Shown here one piece after another: positions 53,288 to 64,000 of a stretch of DNA of 64,000 nucleotides (positions are counted from its first letter, which is position 1; the number at the start of each line of letters is the position of its first letter). Location of the stretch: NCBI GenBank assembly GCA_038049695.1, contig CP142452.1, positions 94,929,501 to 94,993,500 on the forward strand, read 5' to 3'. The notes under the pieces were generated by a model, which did not search any database, was not told the DNA's origin, and saw only the letters and a list, made by a program, of their open reading frames with translations. This DNA comes from Cinnamomum chago (taxonomy: Eukaryota; Streptophyta; Magnoliopsida; Laurales; Lauraceae). The translations under genes and the position numbers were made by a program.

Positions 53288-53460
53288 GCTGTTATGCCTC
53301 GGAAGTCGGAATATATATATGTTTGGAACTCGCCGAAGAAGAGAAGATAATCACAGAAAGAGAGAGAGAGGAGGAGAAGATAATCACAGAAAGAGAGAGA
53401 GAGAGAGGAGAAGGAGGAGGAGGAGGAGGAGAAGGAGAAGAGTTGGGTAGAGAGAAGGAG

Positions 53461-53751
53461 ATGGGTTTCATCATGGAGTTTGCGGAGAATCTGATCCTTC
53501 GGTTGATGGAGGATCCGAAGGAGAGGGACCGTCATTTTAGGGAGCACGTGTACAGCATGAAGGAGCGGTGCAAGAAGACGAAGGAGATGTGGAGCCTTCC
53601 CATGCGTCCCTACGGCTTCTGGACCTTCGAACGTCACAACGCCCAGCTCTCTTGGGACGCTCAGATCAGCCAAGTCCCCGGCCGTAGGGACCCCTACGAC
53701 GATCTCCTCCAAGCCGCCACCGACATCCCAACTTCTCCTAATTCCAAATGA
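53461..53751 (+). CDS. Small conserved plant protein of unknown function (96 aa)
   Basis: Single exon. I chose the ATG at 53461 because residues from MGFIMEFAENLILRLMEDP onward read like a conserved protein. The in-frame upstream extension (from 53323) is a GA-rich, Glu/Gly low-complexity stretch typical of a plant 5' UTR. The protein is charged and probably helical at the N-terminus (DPKERDRHFREHVYSMKERC). A highly constrained middle follows (MRPYGFWTFERHNAQLSWD, QVPGRRDPYDDLL), and the tail is short and polar. No signal peptide or membrane span is evident. I recognise it as resembling a conserved plant protein family but know no function. An hAT-like element lies immediately upstream. Confidence 0.75.
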   Translation: MGFIMEFAENLILRLMEDPKERDRHFREHVYSMKERCKKTKEMWSLPMRPYGFWTFERHNAQLSWDAQISQVPGRRDPYDDLLQAATDIPTSPNSK

Positions 53752-55179
53752 ACCAATCCATCATCAGGTACCCATCCATCCATCCATCTTTTTGCGTATG
53801 TATGATGACTGAAACATGTGTTTTTTTCAAGGATGCATTGGAGGGTTGGTGAATGATTGGTAGCAGGTTTTGAGATTGCAATGATTTCTATTTTTTGGTT
53901 ATGGACACCTGGGATGCATTTTGATGCGCGGTGAGGTGAAGATAAAACCTTATTACAATTTTATTGGGAGAATTGGGGGAATTCATTCCTGGAGAATTCC
54001 AAATTCCCCAAAATCTTGTTACCCCAAAGTCCACAAATGCTTCTCAACAAAGTAGGTTTTGAAATTGAGGCTTAACTAGATGTTTTTCACCCCACTAACA
54101 TATGGATTCTCCCCATCAAACCAAGAATTCTTTTTTTTTTTTTTTCTCTTTATATTTTTCCCTTTTTTGGGTAGTGATGGTCAGAATCCCTCCAAATTGG
54201 AAGAGCGGCATGGACAGGCTGTTCTGGAAGATGAATTTAGAAACTGGGCTGTCGATCATTGGGTGCCTTCTCGTGAAAAATTGAAGAGATGCTAAAAGAA
54301 GTTATAGTGTCTAGTACAAAGTGGATCAAATTTTCTATGTCCAAATGGCAGCCAAGAGAAGAATTTCCTTGAACTTGCCAGCTTAATATAAAGGGAAACG
54401 AAAGTGTTGGTTAAGTAAAACATATTGAATAGGAAAATAAAATGAGCTCAATTGAAGAAGATGAGATTAATCTTCTATGGGGTGGAAAGTGAGAAAACAA
54501 AAGTGAACGGTTCTAAGTTGTTTTGAAGTGGTGTGGGTATTGAAGTCCAAACATGGGGTAATTGGAATGAGATTAGAGTGTGTTTAGTGACCTTGATGAA
54601 GATAATGGGGGTATAGATTGGATCCCTTTTACCCTCCTATTTGGGGCTTCCTTTGTGTGTTGGGAATGCTTCATATGGGCTTTGGGATCTTACTGAGCAC
54701 ATGGAGAAAATGCTAAAGATACAGAAGTCCATGTGCCTCTCATTTGTGGGAAGAATGACCATAATCAAGTTGAAACTGTCTATTGCTTCAAAGAGAACCC
54801 TCCAATGCTTATCAGAGCTGGAGGTGGTCCAGTTTATCTGTCCAAAATGCTAGAGAAGCATAGTGTGTACATCATCAGAGTGTGCCAACCTCAAGATGTC
54901 GAAGATTTTGTATATGGCTGTGGAAGCGGGTTTTGGAGGCTAATGATGCTTGGTGTTTTTTTTGTCTGTGTGTTGGGTTGGTTGGGGGTTTTGGGAGCTT
55001 TGACAGGATGTGACTCGGTAATTTGCCATTTGGGGTGATTTATTTTCCTATTAGAGCAATTCATGGTGAACATCATATATAGAGTTGGTGATAAGGCTTC
55101 ATCAATGACAAGAAAAGAAAATAGCCAACATAAAATGAAGCTTAAGCCAACATAGAATGAAGCTTAAGTAAACCAGTGT
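53752..55179. other. Region with unidentified coding-like stretches
   Basis: No complete gene is supported. The plus-strand frame at 54733-54930 reads coding-like (GKNDHNQVETVYCFKENPP, then MLIRAGGGPVYLSKMLEKH) and has a GT at a possible exon end. I cannot place it in a family, and no partner exons were found. A shorter frame around 54172-54295 (EERHGQAVLEDEFRNWAVD) is similar in character. These may be remnants of one decayed gene. Confidence 0.35.
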
Positions 55180-55640
55180 GTAGGTATAAGAGCATTGTAC
55201 CCAATACAAACACACTACATTGTAGAAGCCAACAATCGAAGGGACCCTCCCCACTTCTTGTTTAGCTAGAGCATCTGCCATAGCGTTCGTCATTTAAACC
55301 ACATAACAAAACGACAAAATACAACACTTCGATCTCATGGAAATAGAGTTGGAATTTCCTGGATATCGAAGACATAAAAGTCGCCCATGAAATAGCATGA
55401 GTGAGTCATTCTACACAATTAGCTTATTCTGAAATGCATTTGTGATACGTGAAGTGATTCAAAATAGCCAACACTTCTGCTTTAGTCAACTCATTAATGC
55501 ATACATACTTTGGAAAGTATAAACACGACTCATCCTTGTTCTTACAAAGAACACCTCCAATACTTGAATACTTGTGAGACTGGGCTTCCCTTTAGCAGTC
55601 CCATATGAGATTCAATGACCCAAAAAGTGGTGAAGACCAA
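55180..55640 (-). mobile_element. Decayed LINE-type RNase H domain
   Basis: Read on the minus strand from 55640 downward: WDC-stop-REAQSHKYSSIGGVLC resembles the family pattern DGAAKGKPG...GGVL, followed by LYFPKYVCINELTKAEVLAIL and LTHAISWATF. Then comes FQLYFHEIEVL, and after a frameshift MTNAMADALAKQEVGRVPS. This order (Asp-containing start, E-A-ExLAxL helix, ISW strand, AMADALAK end) is the RNase H domain found in plant non-LTR retroelements. Several stops and a frameshift make it non-functional. No matching reverse transcriptase was found on the upstream side. Confidence 0.7.
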
Positions 55641-56526
55641 GGGCTTGTTCTTTTCTTACAAGAATTTGGTATGTTAGGAATTCGTGGACATGATGTGATG
55701 GCTCATCCCATGGCATTTGTAGAGCCCATATTTCTTTATTAGAATTCTAAAATTCCAACCACCTAAAAAGTCTCAAATGACTTTTGGAATTTCTGGAATT
55801 TCAACCTCTTTGCTTTTTGTTGGAATTTCTAGATGCTCAAGTACAGAAGAAGATTCAGGAATTCCACTTGTTGGAGTATTTATAAATTCTTCATACATGA
55901 ATTCTTTGAATTTCAGTAAAGAAGCAGGCCCCAAACCTCCATTTTCCTAACCTTGGATGTGCTGCACTTCATCTACACTCCTCAGTTATGAATGATATCC
56001 TCTATTGTAACATTATCAAATTCCTTCCTCACCAAAAGCCATTTAGTCATCCGTAGAACCACCACACCAATATGATAGAATCAACAGATGATGCCCCACC
56101 CCTAAAAATTCCATCATTCCTCCCCCTCAAATCAGATGAAAAAAAATAGCAAATGGGATATTACTCCACATCAACAATCCACAACCATGAAAAGGACCCA
56201 ATCATGAGGGATAACCATGATAGTTGTGTTGGTGGGAATAGACTCTCGCAGATCATTTTCAAGCTGTGTTTAGGTGTGCTTCTAGGCACGAGCCGCGCAC
56301 CCCACCCCCCCCGCGCCCTCGCGCTAGCTTTGTCATAGGCCTCCTTCTAGTCCAACTTCCCTAAATGCTAGGTGTTAGCATGGTGGGCTTACCTAAAGGC
56401 GCTCAAAGCAACTCTAGCTATAGCCAATAAAGCAAGAGGGCAGTGGTTGTTTCAGACTTTCAGTGCCTTGCTTCAATTTACTTAGTTTATATCCTGAAAA
56501 GAGTGGTTGGTCATGGGATTGATGCA
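55641..56526. other. Intergenic, no gene seen
   Basis: No recognisable coding or RNA feature. It contains a short C-rich island (about 56288-56325, CCCCACCCCCCCCGCGCCC) unlike its AT-rich surroundings. Confidence 0.5.
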
Positions 56527-56830
56527 ATCCAAGGGTTAGGATCGCAATTGCCGGAGCACAATTAGGGTTCGTGCATGAACAATCACACGATGAAGACACT
56601 CTCCGACGATAAACCCACGAAGGAAAAAGTTTATTAACTCCAAATATGAGATCATTGATCTCTACAATGCTCTATTTATAATAAAAGATACTTAATTCCT
56701 AAGAAACAATCCTAATCAAATTTAGAAATAAAAATAAGAATCCTATTCAAATTAGAAACTAATCCTAATTTCAATATTTGCTATAATTAAAACTAATAAC
56801 AATTAAGAAAAACTCTTAAGCATCAATTGG
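56527..56830 (-). mobile_element. Possible solo LTR (Copia-like)
   Basis: On the minus strand an AT-rich block (AATTAGGATTAGTTTCTAAT) leads to a TATA-type promoter TTATTATAAATAGAGC. A leader with TTTCCTTCGTGGGTTTATCG and a GC-richer end follow. This is the usual order of U3, TATA, R and U5 in plant Copia LTRs. I could not find terminal TG/CA with a duplication, nor an internal region. Confidence 0.4.
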
Positions 56831-57156
56831 TCCAGCAACAAGGCTGCGGTGATGGTGTTTTTTTCCCCTTGATATTTCTTTCATACTTTGTGTGGTTGGA
56901 GAGGTGACCAATTCAATTACCAACTCATAGATGATTGTGCACTTCCTGAAGGCTGTGTGGTTTTAAGGTGGTTGGTTGTTTGATGTAGAATCCTAAACAT
57001 GCAGAATTATAGAAAAGCATATCTACGAGGAGCTAATTTTGTATCGAATTGTTGCTAGTAATTTTTCCTGCAATGGAAAACCCCCTAAACAGAGGCCCAT
57101 CAGGTGGACGGCATGACTCTGTCCATAAATGTTTCAAATCCCTTTGTTCTGATTTG

Positions 57157-58297
57157 CAGACAAATGCTTGGTTGAGATTCTGATTGGTAAAGGACTAAAT
57201 AATGTTTGGGCTGAGAGCGTAAGAGAGGAGGTCACCTTCCTTCATGCAATGGAGTGACACTGCTGTGATCAAAGCCTTTTCAAAATCTCTCAATCTGGCA
57301 TCAAGAGCACAAATTAAGGAAAAAAAGACCAATATGAGCTGGGGACTTTGTGACAATGGTGATTCTCAAATGAGCAGCATGTGCCCTTTAGATTCCCCGT
57401 TGCAACTTGTCTGTCTTCAGAATGGAGACTGAGAAAACATCATTATTATTAATTTTTTTGGGATACCTCATTAGCTCTTTTCTCAAATTTGATAGGCTGT
57501 GAGGCCTGATGAAGAAGCTTGGCAGAATTCTCTTGACCTTGTAAATGGCCTATAGTTTAATGACTCGGAAAGGGTGTATGTTTTGATTCTACCTTCTTGT
57601 GGATGCAGTTCTGGGGAGTGAGGACGATGATCCCTCTTGGTTGGGCAACCATTCTCTATAAGTGTTGTTGTATTGGGCAGAGGTGGAAAATGGTACACAT
57701 TCATTGTCATCATCTAGAGGGGTCAGACAAATGCTTGGTTGAGATTCTGATTGGTAAAGGACTAAATAATGTTTATTATTTGGGCTGAGAGCGTAAGAGA
57801 GGAGGTCACCTTCCTTCATGCAATGGAGTGACACTGCTGTGATCAAAGCCTTTTCAAAATCTCTCAATCTGGCATCAAGAGCACAAATTAAGGAAAAAAA
57901 GACCAATATGAGCTGGGGACTTTGTGACAATGGTGATTCTCAAATGAGCAGCATGTGCCCTTTAGATTCCCCGTTGCAACTTGTCTGTCTTCAGAATGGA
58001 GACTGAGAAAACATCATTATTATTTTTTTTTTTGGGATACCTCATTAGCTCTTTTCTCAAATTTGATATGCTGTGAGGCCTGATGAAGAAGCTTGGCAGA
58101 ATTCTCTTGACCTTGTAAATGGCCTATAGTTTAATGACTCGGAAAGGGTGTATGTTTTGATTCTACCTTCTTGTGGATGCAGTTCTGGGGAGTGAGGACG
58201 ATGACCCCCGTTGGTTGGGCAACCATTCTCTATAAGTGTTGTTGTATTGGGCAGAGGTGGAAAATGGTACACATTCATTGTCATCATCTAGAGGGGT
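57157..58297. repeat. Tandem duplication, unit 567/574 bp
   Basis: The block starting CAGACAAATGCTTGG at 57157 repeats at 57724 and runs to about 58297. The copies are nearly identical. Copy 2 carries an extra TTATTAT-type heptamer near 57774, which changes the offset from 567 to 574. Differences near 57453 and 58027 are in a T-run. Copy 1 begins right after TTTGCAG, resembling a splice acceptor. Coding-like plus-strand stretches occur in each copy (LVEILIGKGLNN; VIKAFSKSLNLASRAQIKEK; RPDEEAWQNSLDLVNG), but they do not join into one frame. I do not recognise the source. Confidence 0.9.
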
Positions 58298-58630
58298 TGT
58301 GGATATTTTTTCTATAGAAGTTGCCATCTCTTTCATTTTATTTTTCTTCATACACCTGACGGACCTCCTGATACTCACTGGACACCTAAAGACAGCCTAT
58401 CGAGACCCTAATTCTTTCCCAATAGAGAAAAGGGCCGCTGACTCTGGTGCTAGATTTGACAGGTTTCAGAGGATGAGAGCTGGAAAGAGAGGGATGATGC
58501 TAATAATGATGAGGGCAGGGGAGCTGGCTAAACTGGTGGTCATGGTGGTGATGACAATTGTTATAATTATCCGGTGTGGATAAAGTTTTGCAATGAATGA
58601 TAATGATCTGACACAGATAATTACATTGTT

Positions 58631-60105
58631 CTATAGTTTTCAATTCCGTTTTGGTCCCTGTTTCGGTCCGGCCTTTAAAATGAAATATTTCGGTCTTTCA
58701 GAAATTCGGCGAAATTTTTCAGAAAAATATAAAAAGATTAAAGATATATACACACACACGCACAATAAAACTAAGGTTTTAGTATTATTTTTAAATGTGG
58801 CTAAGGTCCTATTACTATAGTTGTCAATTCCATTCCGGTCCCCATTCTAGTTTGGCCCTATATTGGAACGCTCTGCATTGCGATCAATGCTGGTGTTCTG
58901 TTCTGGAAAAGATGCGTGAAAAATGAAAGAACTAAAAGGATACCTAAAAGTGAAAAATGAACAACTAGAGCATGCAAAAATAATACTAAAAAGATATTTA
59001 TATCATGTAATTTACTAATTTAAGCTACACTATACAATTGACTATTTTTTAGTTTTCACTATGCATAATTGAAAGCGTGCAACATGTAAACTTATTAAAA
59101 CTATTTAATGAACTTGATAAAATGAAACTTTTGGGGGGCATTCTCTTCTTTCTGAAATGGGTAGGAATAATGCTAGATTTGGGGCTGGTATTAGGCTTGG
59201 AAGTTGGAACGACTAGAATGGTCTGGAAGTGGGACTGAAATATTTTGGGGAGCACTCCATTCAGCCCCAGGCCAAATCTAGAATGTTCTGGCCAACTCCA
59301 GACAAAATGGAACAAAATTGATAACTATGCCTATTATACATACACAAAGTCCACATAATCAGCACACCAATATCATGAGGTCTTTAAAGGAAAAAAAGGT
59401 AGTAGAAAAGAAAAAGAAACGGCAATGCACCTTTATGAAAAATAAAAAGAAAAGAAAGGGCAAATGGGAAAAGTCTTTCCTTTTTTACTTTCCCAGAAGT
59501 CTCTGGAGTCTTTCGCTTTGCCCTTTTTCGCTTCGACGCCGAGACCAAGTGCCGTTTTTGCTTCTCTGAGGAGACAAAGACTTGAGAGCGAAAGAGAGGG
59601 AGAGGAGAGGAGGAAAAGGAGAAGGAAGAAGAAATGGCCTTTTCATTCCCAACTCCTAACCGTCTAGCCCTATTCACCGAAATTGAATAAAAAGAGAGAG
59701 ACTGGTAGGAAAAGAAGAAGAAAAGAAGGAGAAGAAAAAAAAAAGGGAGTTGTCGGCTGTCTCCCTCACCTCTCGCCTCTCATCCTCGTTAGTTTTTTTT
59801 TTTCGATTGGGGGGTTTGATTGGAGTCTGTATTAGGATTTATTTGATTAGGGCTTGGATTTTGTATTAGGGTTCATTGATTTTTTTTCTCCATTGCAACC
59901 CCCCTCCTCTTCGACCAGAATTTTTTTCCCGGGTGAAACCTTGATTTCGGCCAACTCAGCTGAAACCTAAAACATCAGACTGAAATTCCCGGAATGCTCT
60001 GAAACCTGAACCGAAAACTTAGGAGTGGGTTTTCTTTTTGTTTCACTGACGGAAATGAAAATTTTCGTCCATTTTGGCCAGAACGAAACAAAATTGATAA
60101 CTATG
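58631..60105. mobile_element. Outer hAT-like element carrying UTR-like cargo
   Basis: The left end CTATAGTTTTCAATTCCG is mirrored by the right end, reverse complement CATAGTTATCAATTTTGTTTCG. Flanks CATTGTT (58624-58630) and CATTATT (60106-60112) agree at six of seven bases. TTTCGGTC and TTCGTCC words are repeated near both ends. The interior (about 59480-59900) looks like a plant promoter or 5' UTR: TC/GA-rich tracts, CTCTCGCCTCTCATCCTCG, TTAGGGCTTGG. It could be a captured host fragment. A second element (58815-59329) is inserted inside. Confidence 0.55.
58815..59329. mobile_element. Inner hAT-like element nested in the previous one
   Basis: Ends CTATAGTTGTCAATTCCATT and (reverse complement) CATAGTTATCAATTTTGTTCC are inverted repeats of the same family as the outer element. 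They are bounded by a perfect 7-bp duplication CCTATTA (58808-58814 and 59330-59336). About 515 bp, non-coding. Confidence 0.75.
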
Positions 60106-60970
60106 CATTATTCCAATATATCTCGACATTTGCATTGTGGAGCTCACTTGTCGCCTTCCCTTATTCAGGCCCTTCACACATCATGTGGAAAGGTGAGATC
60201 CAGCAGTCTAAAATGCAGGCTCCAAAGTGCAAATTTTAAGGTGTACCTTGAAGTTTTAATGTATCCAGCTACATTGGCTGGTTTTTCCTTAAAAAGAAAC
60301 TGTAAATTCTAACTATTCCTGTTTGCTTTGAAACTGTATTATTTCTTTCCTGTTCCCTATTTAGATATGAAAGTCTGCATACCAATACAACTTTGTCCCA
60401 TGCTGTTGATTAGTGTAAATGTACCGTTAGTTATGCGTGTTTATGCAAGTGTGGATGTTTGCAACTTATCAGTTAACTATTAGGAAGTATATTCAATTAT
60501 TCATATCTTTGGAGATGCACTCTTTCATTTATCTCTGCTGCAATGGGTGCTTTGTATATGCAGGAAAGGGTGACAACCTTCATAGGAAATTACAGCAGTG
60601 AAGGCCCTTTAGCTGCTTCAACAGTGTCCAATGATGGTAATGTGCGAGAACTGGGTCTGTGTATTCAAGTAGTTACAGGTTGTTGCTACTAGTAACTGAA
60701 TCTATCTTGCCATTTGCAAATACTTGTTTAGTTTATTGTCAGAATAAGAATGCCATGACATTTGGTGGCTTGGGATTTAAGGGTGTTTGCTCAATGTTCT
60801 ACTCAAGGTGAGATTGTTGATTTTAAGCATATGCTTCAATTGATGTGAAGTCACTAATTGTGTTAAACTGAAGGCCGGGAAAATTTTCCAGGGAGGCTGC
60901 CGTGGCTGGGCAAAGCCATATGATGCGAGGAAGCGCTTTCCTTGGGGACAGGCGTTTCTGAAAATAGTTG

Positions 60971-61016
60971 GAACGAACCTCTTATAATGATTTGAACGAA
61001 CCTCTTATAATGATTT
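60971..61016. repeat. 23-bp tandem duplication
   Basis: GAACGAACCTCTTATAATGA plus TTT occurs twice back to back without a mismatch. Confidence 0.95.
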
Positions 61017-61759
61017 GAACGGTTTTGATATGAATGGAAGCGAAGAAGAACTGTTTGGAAGCTTTGTCTGAAATGCATGAAAAAATATTGGATCTTTATT
61101 TCAAGTGAATTGGAAACATTAAAAAAAAAAAGGCATAAAAAACACGTGGAACGCCTAAAGACAGTACCAAAAATGATAATATAGACGTGAATAGAAAAAG
61201 AGCACTGAGGTTGAAAAGTGCTGATTTTCCATCTCAGTCCATTTTTCAACTGCTTGGCAAGTGCTTTCCATGCTGTTGTTTCCAATTAACTTCTGAAATG
61301 TTTTTAACCTAAATCTCAGTTCATATTCCACATTTTTTTTCCAATATAGCTTTAATTAAAAAAGAAGAATATTCATTTTCATCTATCCCTCACCATATTA
61401 CGGTAAGGACAATAGTGGGGCTAATTTTATGATCCATTTGGACCGCCTGCATACATGGGACACCCTGAATTACACTAGATCTATCGAGGACTGGACTGTT
61501 GGATCGAGAGTTAAATTTTTTTTTTAATATAAAATCGTTAAATTAATGGGCCATGGATAAAGGGGTTAGAGTTTGGCCAATTGAAGAAGTCACTTTCCAT
61601 CCCCCAAGCCCTGTGATCAGAGAATGAGGGGGGCTCCAGCAAAATAATTTCTTTGGACCAATGGGATGCCACAGGCCATTCTTCAAGCCCTCATTCTCTT
61701 CAAATATCAATTTTGCTGGAGTCCAAAGTTTGAAAACGACGTCCATTGAGCAAAATAGG

Positions 61760-61903
61760 TTGGCATGAGCTGACTTAGAACTGTGGAGCGCACCCCACAA
61801 TTAAGGATATGATGCCAAAAAAAAAAAAAAAAGTTTGGCATGAGCTGACTTAGAACTGTGGAGCAAACCCCACAATTAAGGATATGATGCCAAAAAAAAA
61901 AAA
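61760..61903. repeat. 75-bp tandem duplication ending in A-runs
   Basis: TTGGCATGAGCTGACTTAGA starts a unit at 61760 and again at 61835. Both units continue through CCCCACAATTAAGGATATGA to a poly-A stretch. The copies differ mainly at GCGCACC versus GCAAACC and in A-run length. Confidence 0.9.
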
Positions 61904-62625
61904 CAAGTGAGAAGAAGAGCTGCATGGCAAACATCATCCGCAAGTATTTATTGGGCAAAGAGAACCTCCTTAAGTACCGCCTCATGTAATGGTTCAAGTA
62001 TGAAATATCACATAATCCTTATCATAGATTATAGTGTTAGTTTAATTAGCTCCATTTGCTGAGCTTGATGTAGAAATAAGACATAATCCAACCAGTCTTC
62101 GCTCCCGGAACATAAAAGAAAAGGGCAAAAAAGAGTTAATATTAGATCAGTTTCCATAGTTGGTTAGATTGGGGCTTGGGCGTCGTCATGGTTCTCTACT
62201 CGAACCGACACCATATGAAGGACTACTCTATTTTCCATAGACGGCGTGTGTTGGGAGACCCTGTATTAATCCATAATATATAGATGGAAAGCAGACTAAT
62301 GGCCTGCAAAGTTGGGATCTAATTAAAGACGTGGTATGGTGAGTGATACAAAAGAGTTTTAATACATGGAGAGACTCTGCAAATCATGAAACAGCATCTA
62401 TTAATACATTTTCTGAATCCAGTCCCCTGAGATAGAAGACGATGATTATTCTATATCCTAATACACAGTTTCATAACAGTTATTGTAAATAAAATCTGTG
62501 TATTGTACAACTAGGATTTACCTAATTCTGGCAGGGAAAACATACATATAGCCAGCCGACTGGGTGAGTGAATTTGGAAGGGATGAAAACCACAGGAGGG
62601 GCAGCTCTATCCCTCCAAACAGATA

Positions 62626-64000
62626 TCAAAAGGAAGCAAAGGATGCCGATCTCCGGCGGCTTTTTGGGTTGCCGTGAGAACCACTCAAGGCTCGCGCATA
62701 TTTCTTCAATTCCAGCTTCTCAGGGGTGTTCTCATGCTCGCAATCAAGTTGATTGTCATGAACCAATTCCATGACACCACCCTCCCCCAAAACCGTTCTC
62801 TCATACCCAAACAAAGACCCCAAATCACTATGTTCCCTGCTGCTGCCCCTTTCTTTGATTTCTTCCAGGCTCAGTTTCCTTAGTCTTTGTATATCCAAAG
62901 AAAACTTTGCCATCCTATGCCCGCGGCTAATACTGCTCTGTTGGCCCTCAGTTCTAGATTCTGTTCCCTTCAGAGGAGTCACCAAAATACTCGACTCATA
63001 TAAGGGTTTTGTTTCCATCATCGATAGATCAGATGTGGCATGTTGTACTTTGGTGCATGAAGAAGCATTATCATATGAACATGTTCCAATCATATCATTG
63101 AAGGAACCTATTGAAGCCGGTCTTTCTGAAGTAGCACAGCTTGTAGGAGTTCTGTCTACAGATGCAACTTTGTTATTGTTGTGATTGTCTTTTCCTAAAA
63201 CCAGTCTCTTCAGCTTACTTATGAATTTTGATTTGTTCAATGTGCTCTTTCTTGTAGTGGATGAAGGTTCGAAAGAAATATCGTCCATTTCACTCTCGGT
63301 GAGGGTAGATTCTTGAGATGATGAGCAACACTCTGAATCAAAGTCTGCCAGATCAAGGCCACTCCCTTCAAAGCCTGAATTCGCATACTCAAGTATGAGC
63401 TGTTTTGCTTTCTCCTCAGATTTGGGACTCAAGGTCCTGCCTAGATCCCTTGCCACTGGTTTCCCTGGAGTTGGCTGGTAGTTTCTCAGCTCATATCGTA
63501 AGCAAGCATTCACCCACCTCAGATAAACCAGCTCTTCTATTTCTGTGCATCGATCTGTTTGGATCCCCTCAATTTTCTTCTCTAGATCCTCATTTGCTTC
63601 TCTCAAATGGTTAGCTTCCTCCATCACTTGGGCCTGCAACAGAGGCTTATGTTTTAACTGAAGAAGGCAACATAATTTGCTGCTGTAATTCACAAGGGAT
63701 TCAGTTTTATTACCTTTGTACTCTCCAGAGCAGAATACATGAGTATTGACGACTCCAATTTTGAAGCTAGCTCTGAGTTTTCACTCTGCAATCTCGAATT
63801 TGCCCTTCTGATATCCATCAGTTCATCGTCCAAATCCTTTAACCTCTGAAGCTTCTTTTGACTGTCGGTATCATTTGCTGCAGCCCTGTGTTCCTGATCA
63901 TGCAATGCAGTTACCCTCTGATGAAGAGCAGAGAGCTGTTCCTTGGCCTGCTCCCCATCAAATCTCATCTTCCTCTGCAGCTGGTTGATCTTCGTTCTAG
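62626..64000 (-). CDS. CHUP1/AR791-like actin-binding coiled-coil protein (3' part, gene continues beyond window)
   Basis: Two minus-strand exons are visible: 64000-63714 (open to the edge) and 63633-62626, joined in phase (ESTK|AQVMEEANHL). The first encodes a heptad-rich coiled coil (KEQLSALHQRVTALHDQEH through LASKLESSILMYSAL). The second opens with the family signature EIEELVYLRWVNACLRYELR, then LSPKSEEKAKQLILEYA, followed by a Ser-rich tail with the basic patch SKFISKLKRLVLGKD and the end KSRRRSASFASF. CHUP1 itself tethers chloroplasts and promotes actin assembly. This protein has the CHUP1 signature but stops without the long C-terminal actin-polymerising domain, so an AR791-type actin-binding paralogue is more likely. 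The N-terminus lies outside the window. Confidence 0.8.

Larger units (their letters stand above)
60106..62625. other. Intergenic region with small repeats
   Basis: No complete gene is supported. An exon-like stretch at 60564-60636 (acceptor TATATGCAG, frame ERVTTFIGNYSSEGPLAAS, donor GTAATG) stands alone. Two local duplications are listed separately. Near 61618-61735 an imperfect inverted repeat (GGGGCTCCAGCAAAAT and ATTTTGCTGGAGTCC) suggests a small MITE. Confidence 0.45.

Noticed and set aside
53221..53712. 163-codon minus-strand frame
   Set aside because: Antisense to the small conserved gene and built partly from the GA/TC-rich leader.
57589..58378. Minus-strand frames in the tandem duplication
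   Set aside because: They differ between the two copies only by small changes, show no family, and overlap equally plausible plus-strand stretches; none could be supported as a gene.

Overview
This window is plant nuclear DNA, most likely from a woody angiosperm. It has intron-rich genes with GT-AG junctions, AT-rich introns, plant-specific gene families and many small plant transposons (SINEs, a TRIM, MITEs, RTE-type LINE remnants). The species cannot be named from the sequence. All exon boundaries were derived by hand from splice-site phase and protein continuity.

Layout. 1-730: decayed N-terminal fragment of a subfamily-II ethylene receptor (EIN4/ETR2 type). 1231-9755 (+): eight-exon alpha/beta-hydrolase with an intact Ser-Asp-His triad, with an RTE LINE fragment in intron 6. 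9756-12927: intergenic, with a SINE that has a perfect target-site duplication. 12959-18675 (+): eight-exon SAM-dependent methyltransferase, probably plastid-targeted. 21424-23043 (+): two-exon homologue of the Fanconi anaemia protein FANCE; the long open frame alone misses its first exon. 24250-24610: second RTE LINE fragment. 25566-26668 (-): ACC-oxidase-like gene with a frameshift and a lost iron ligand, so probably a pseudogene. 26669-32004: intergenic, with a second SINE and two foldback elements. 32005-50254 (-): 19-exon CABIN1 homologue (HIRA histone-chaperone complex), 2081 codons spread over 18.2 kb, its introns loaded with MITEs, a complete TRIM and a decayed duplicate of one of its own exons. 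50255-53460: MITE-rich intergenic, including a near-perfect 127-bp palindrome next to the CABIN1 start. 53461-53751 (+): small conserved plant gene of unknown function. 53752-62625: repeat-dominated, with a LINE RNase H remnant, a 567/574-bp tandem duplication and a pair of nested hAT-like elements. 62626-64000 (-): 3' part of a CHUP1/AR791-like coiled-coil gene that runs off the window.

The genes are single, independently transcribed units; I see no biosynthetic cluster or operon-like grouping. Two concern genome maintenance (FANCE, CABIN1), and two dead copies belong to the ethylene pathway (receptor fragment, ACC oxidase), but nothing in the sequence ties them functionally. I found no convincing new multi-gene system. 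The most interesting items are the ACC oxidase with a broken metal site, the receptor fragment flanked by repeats, the pseudo-exon inside CABIN1, and several precisely delimited transposon insertions in or beside genes.
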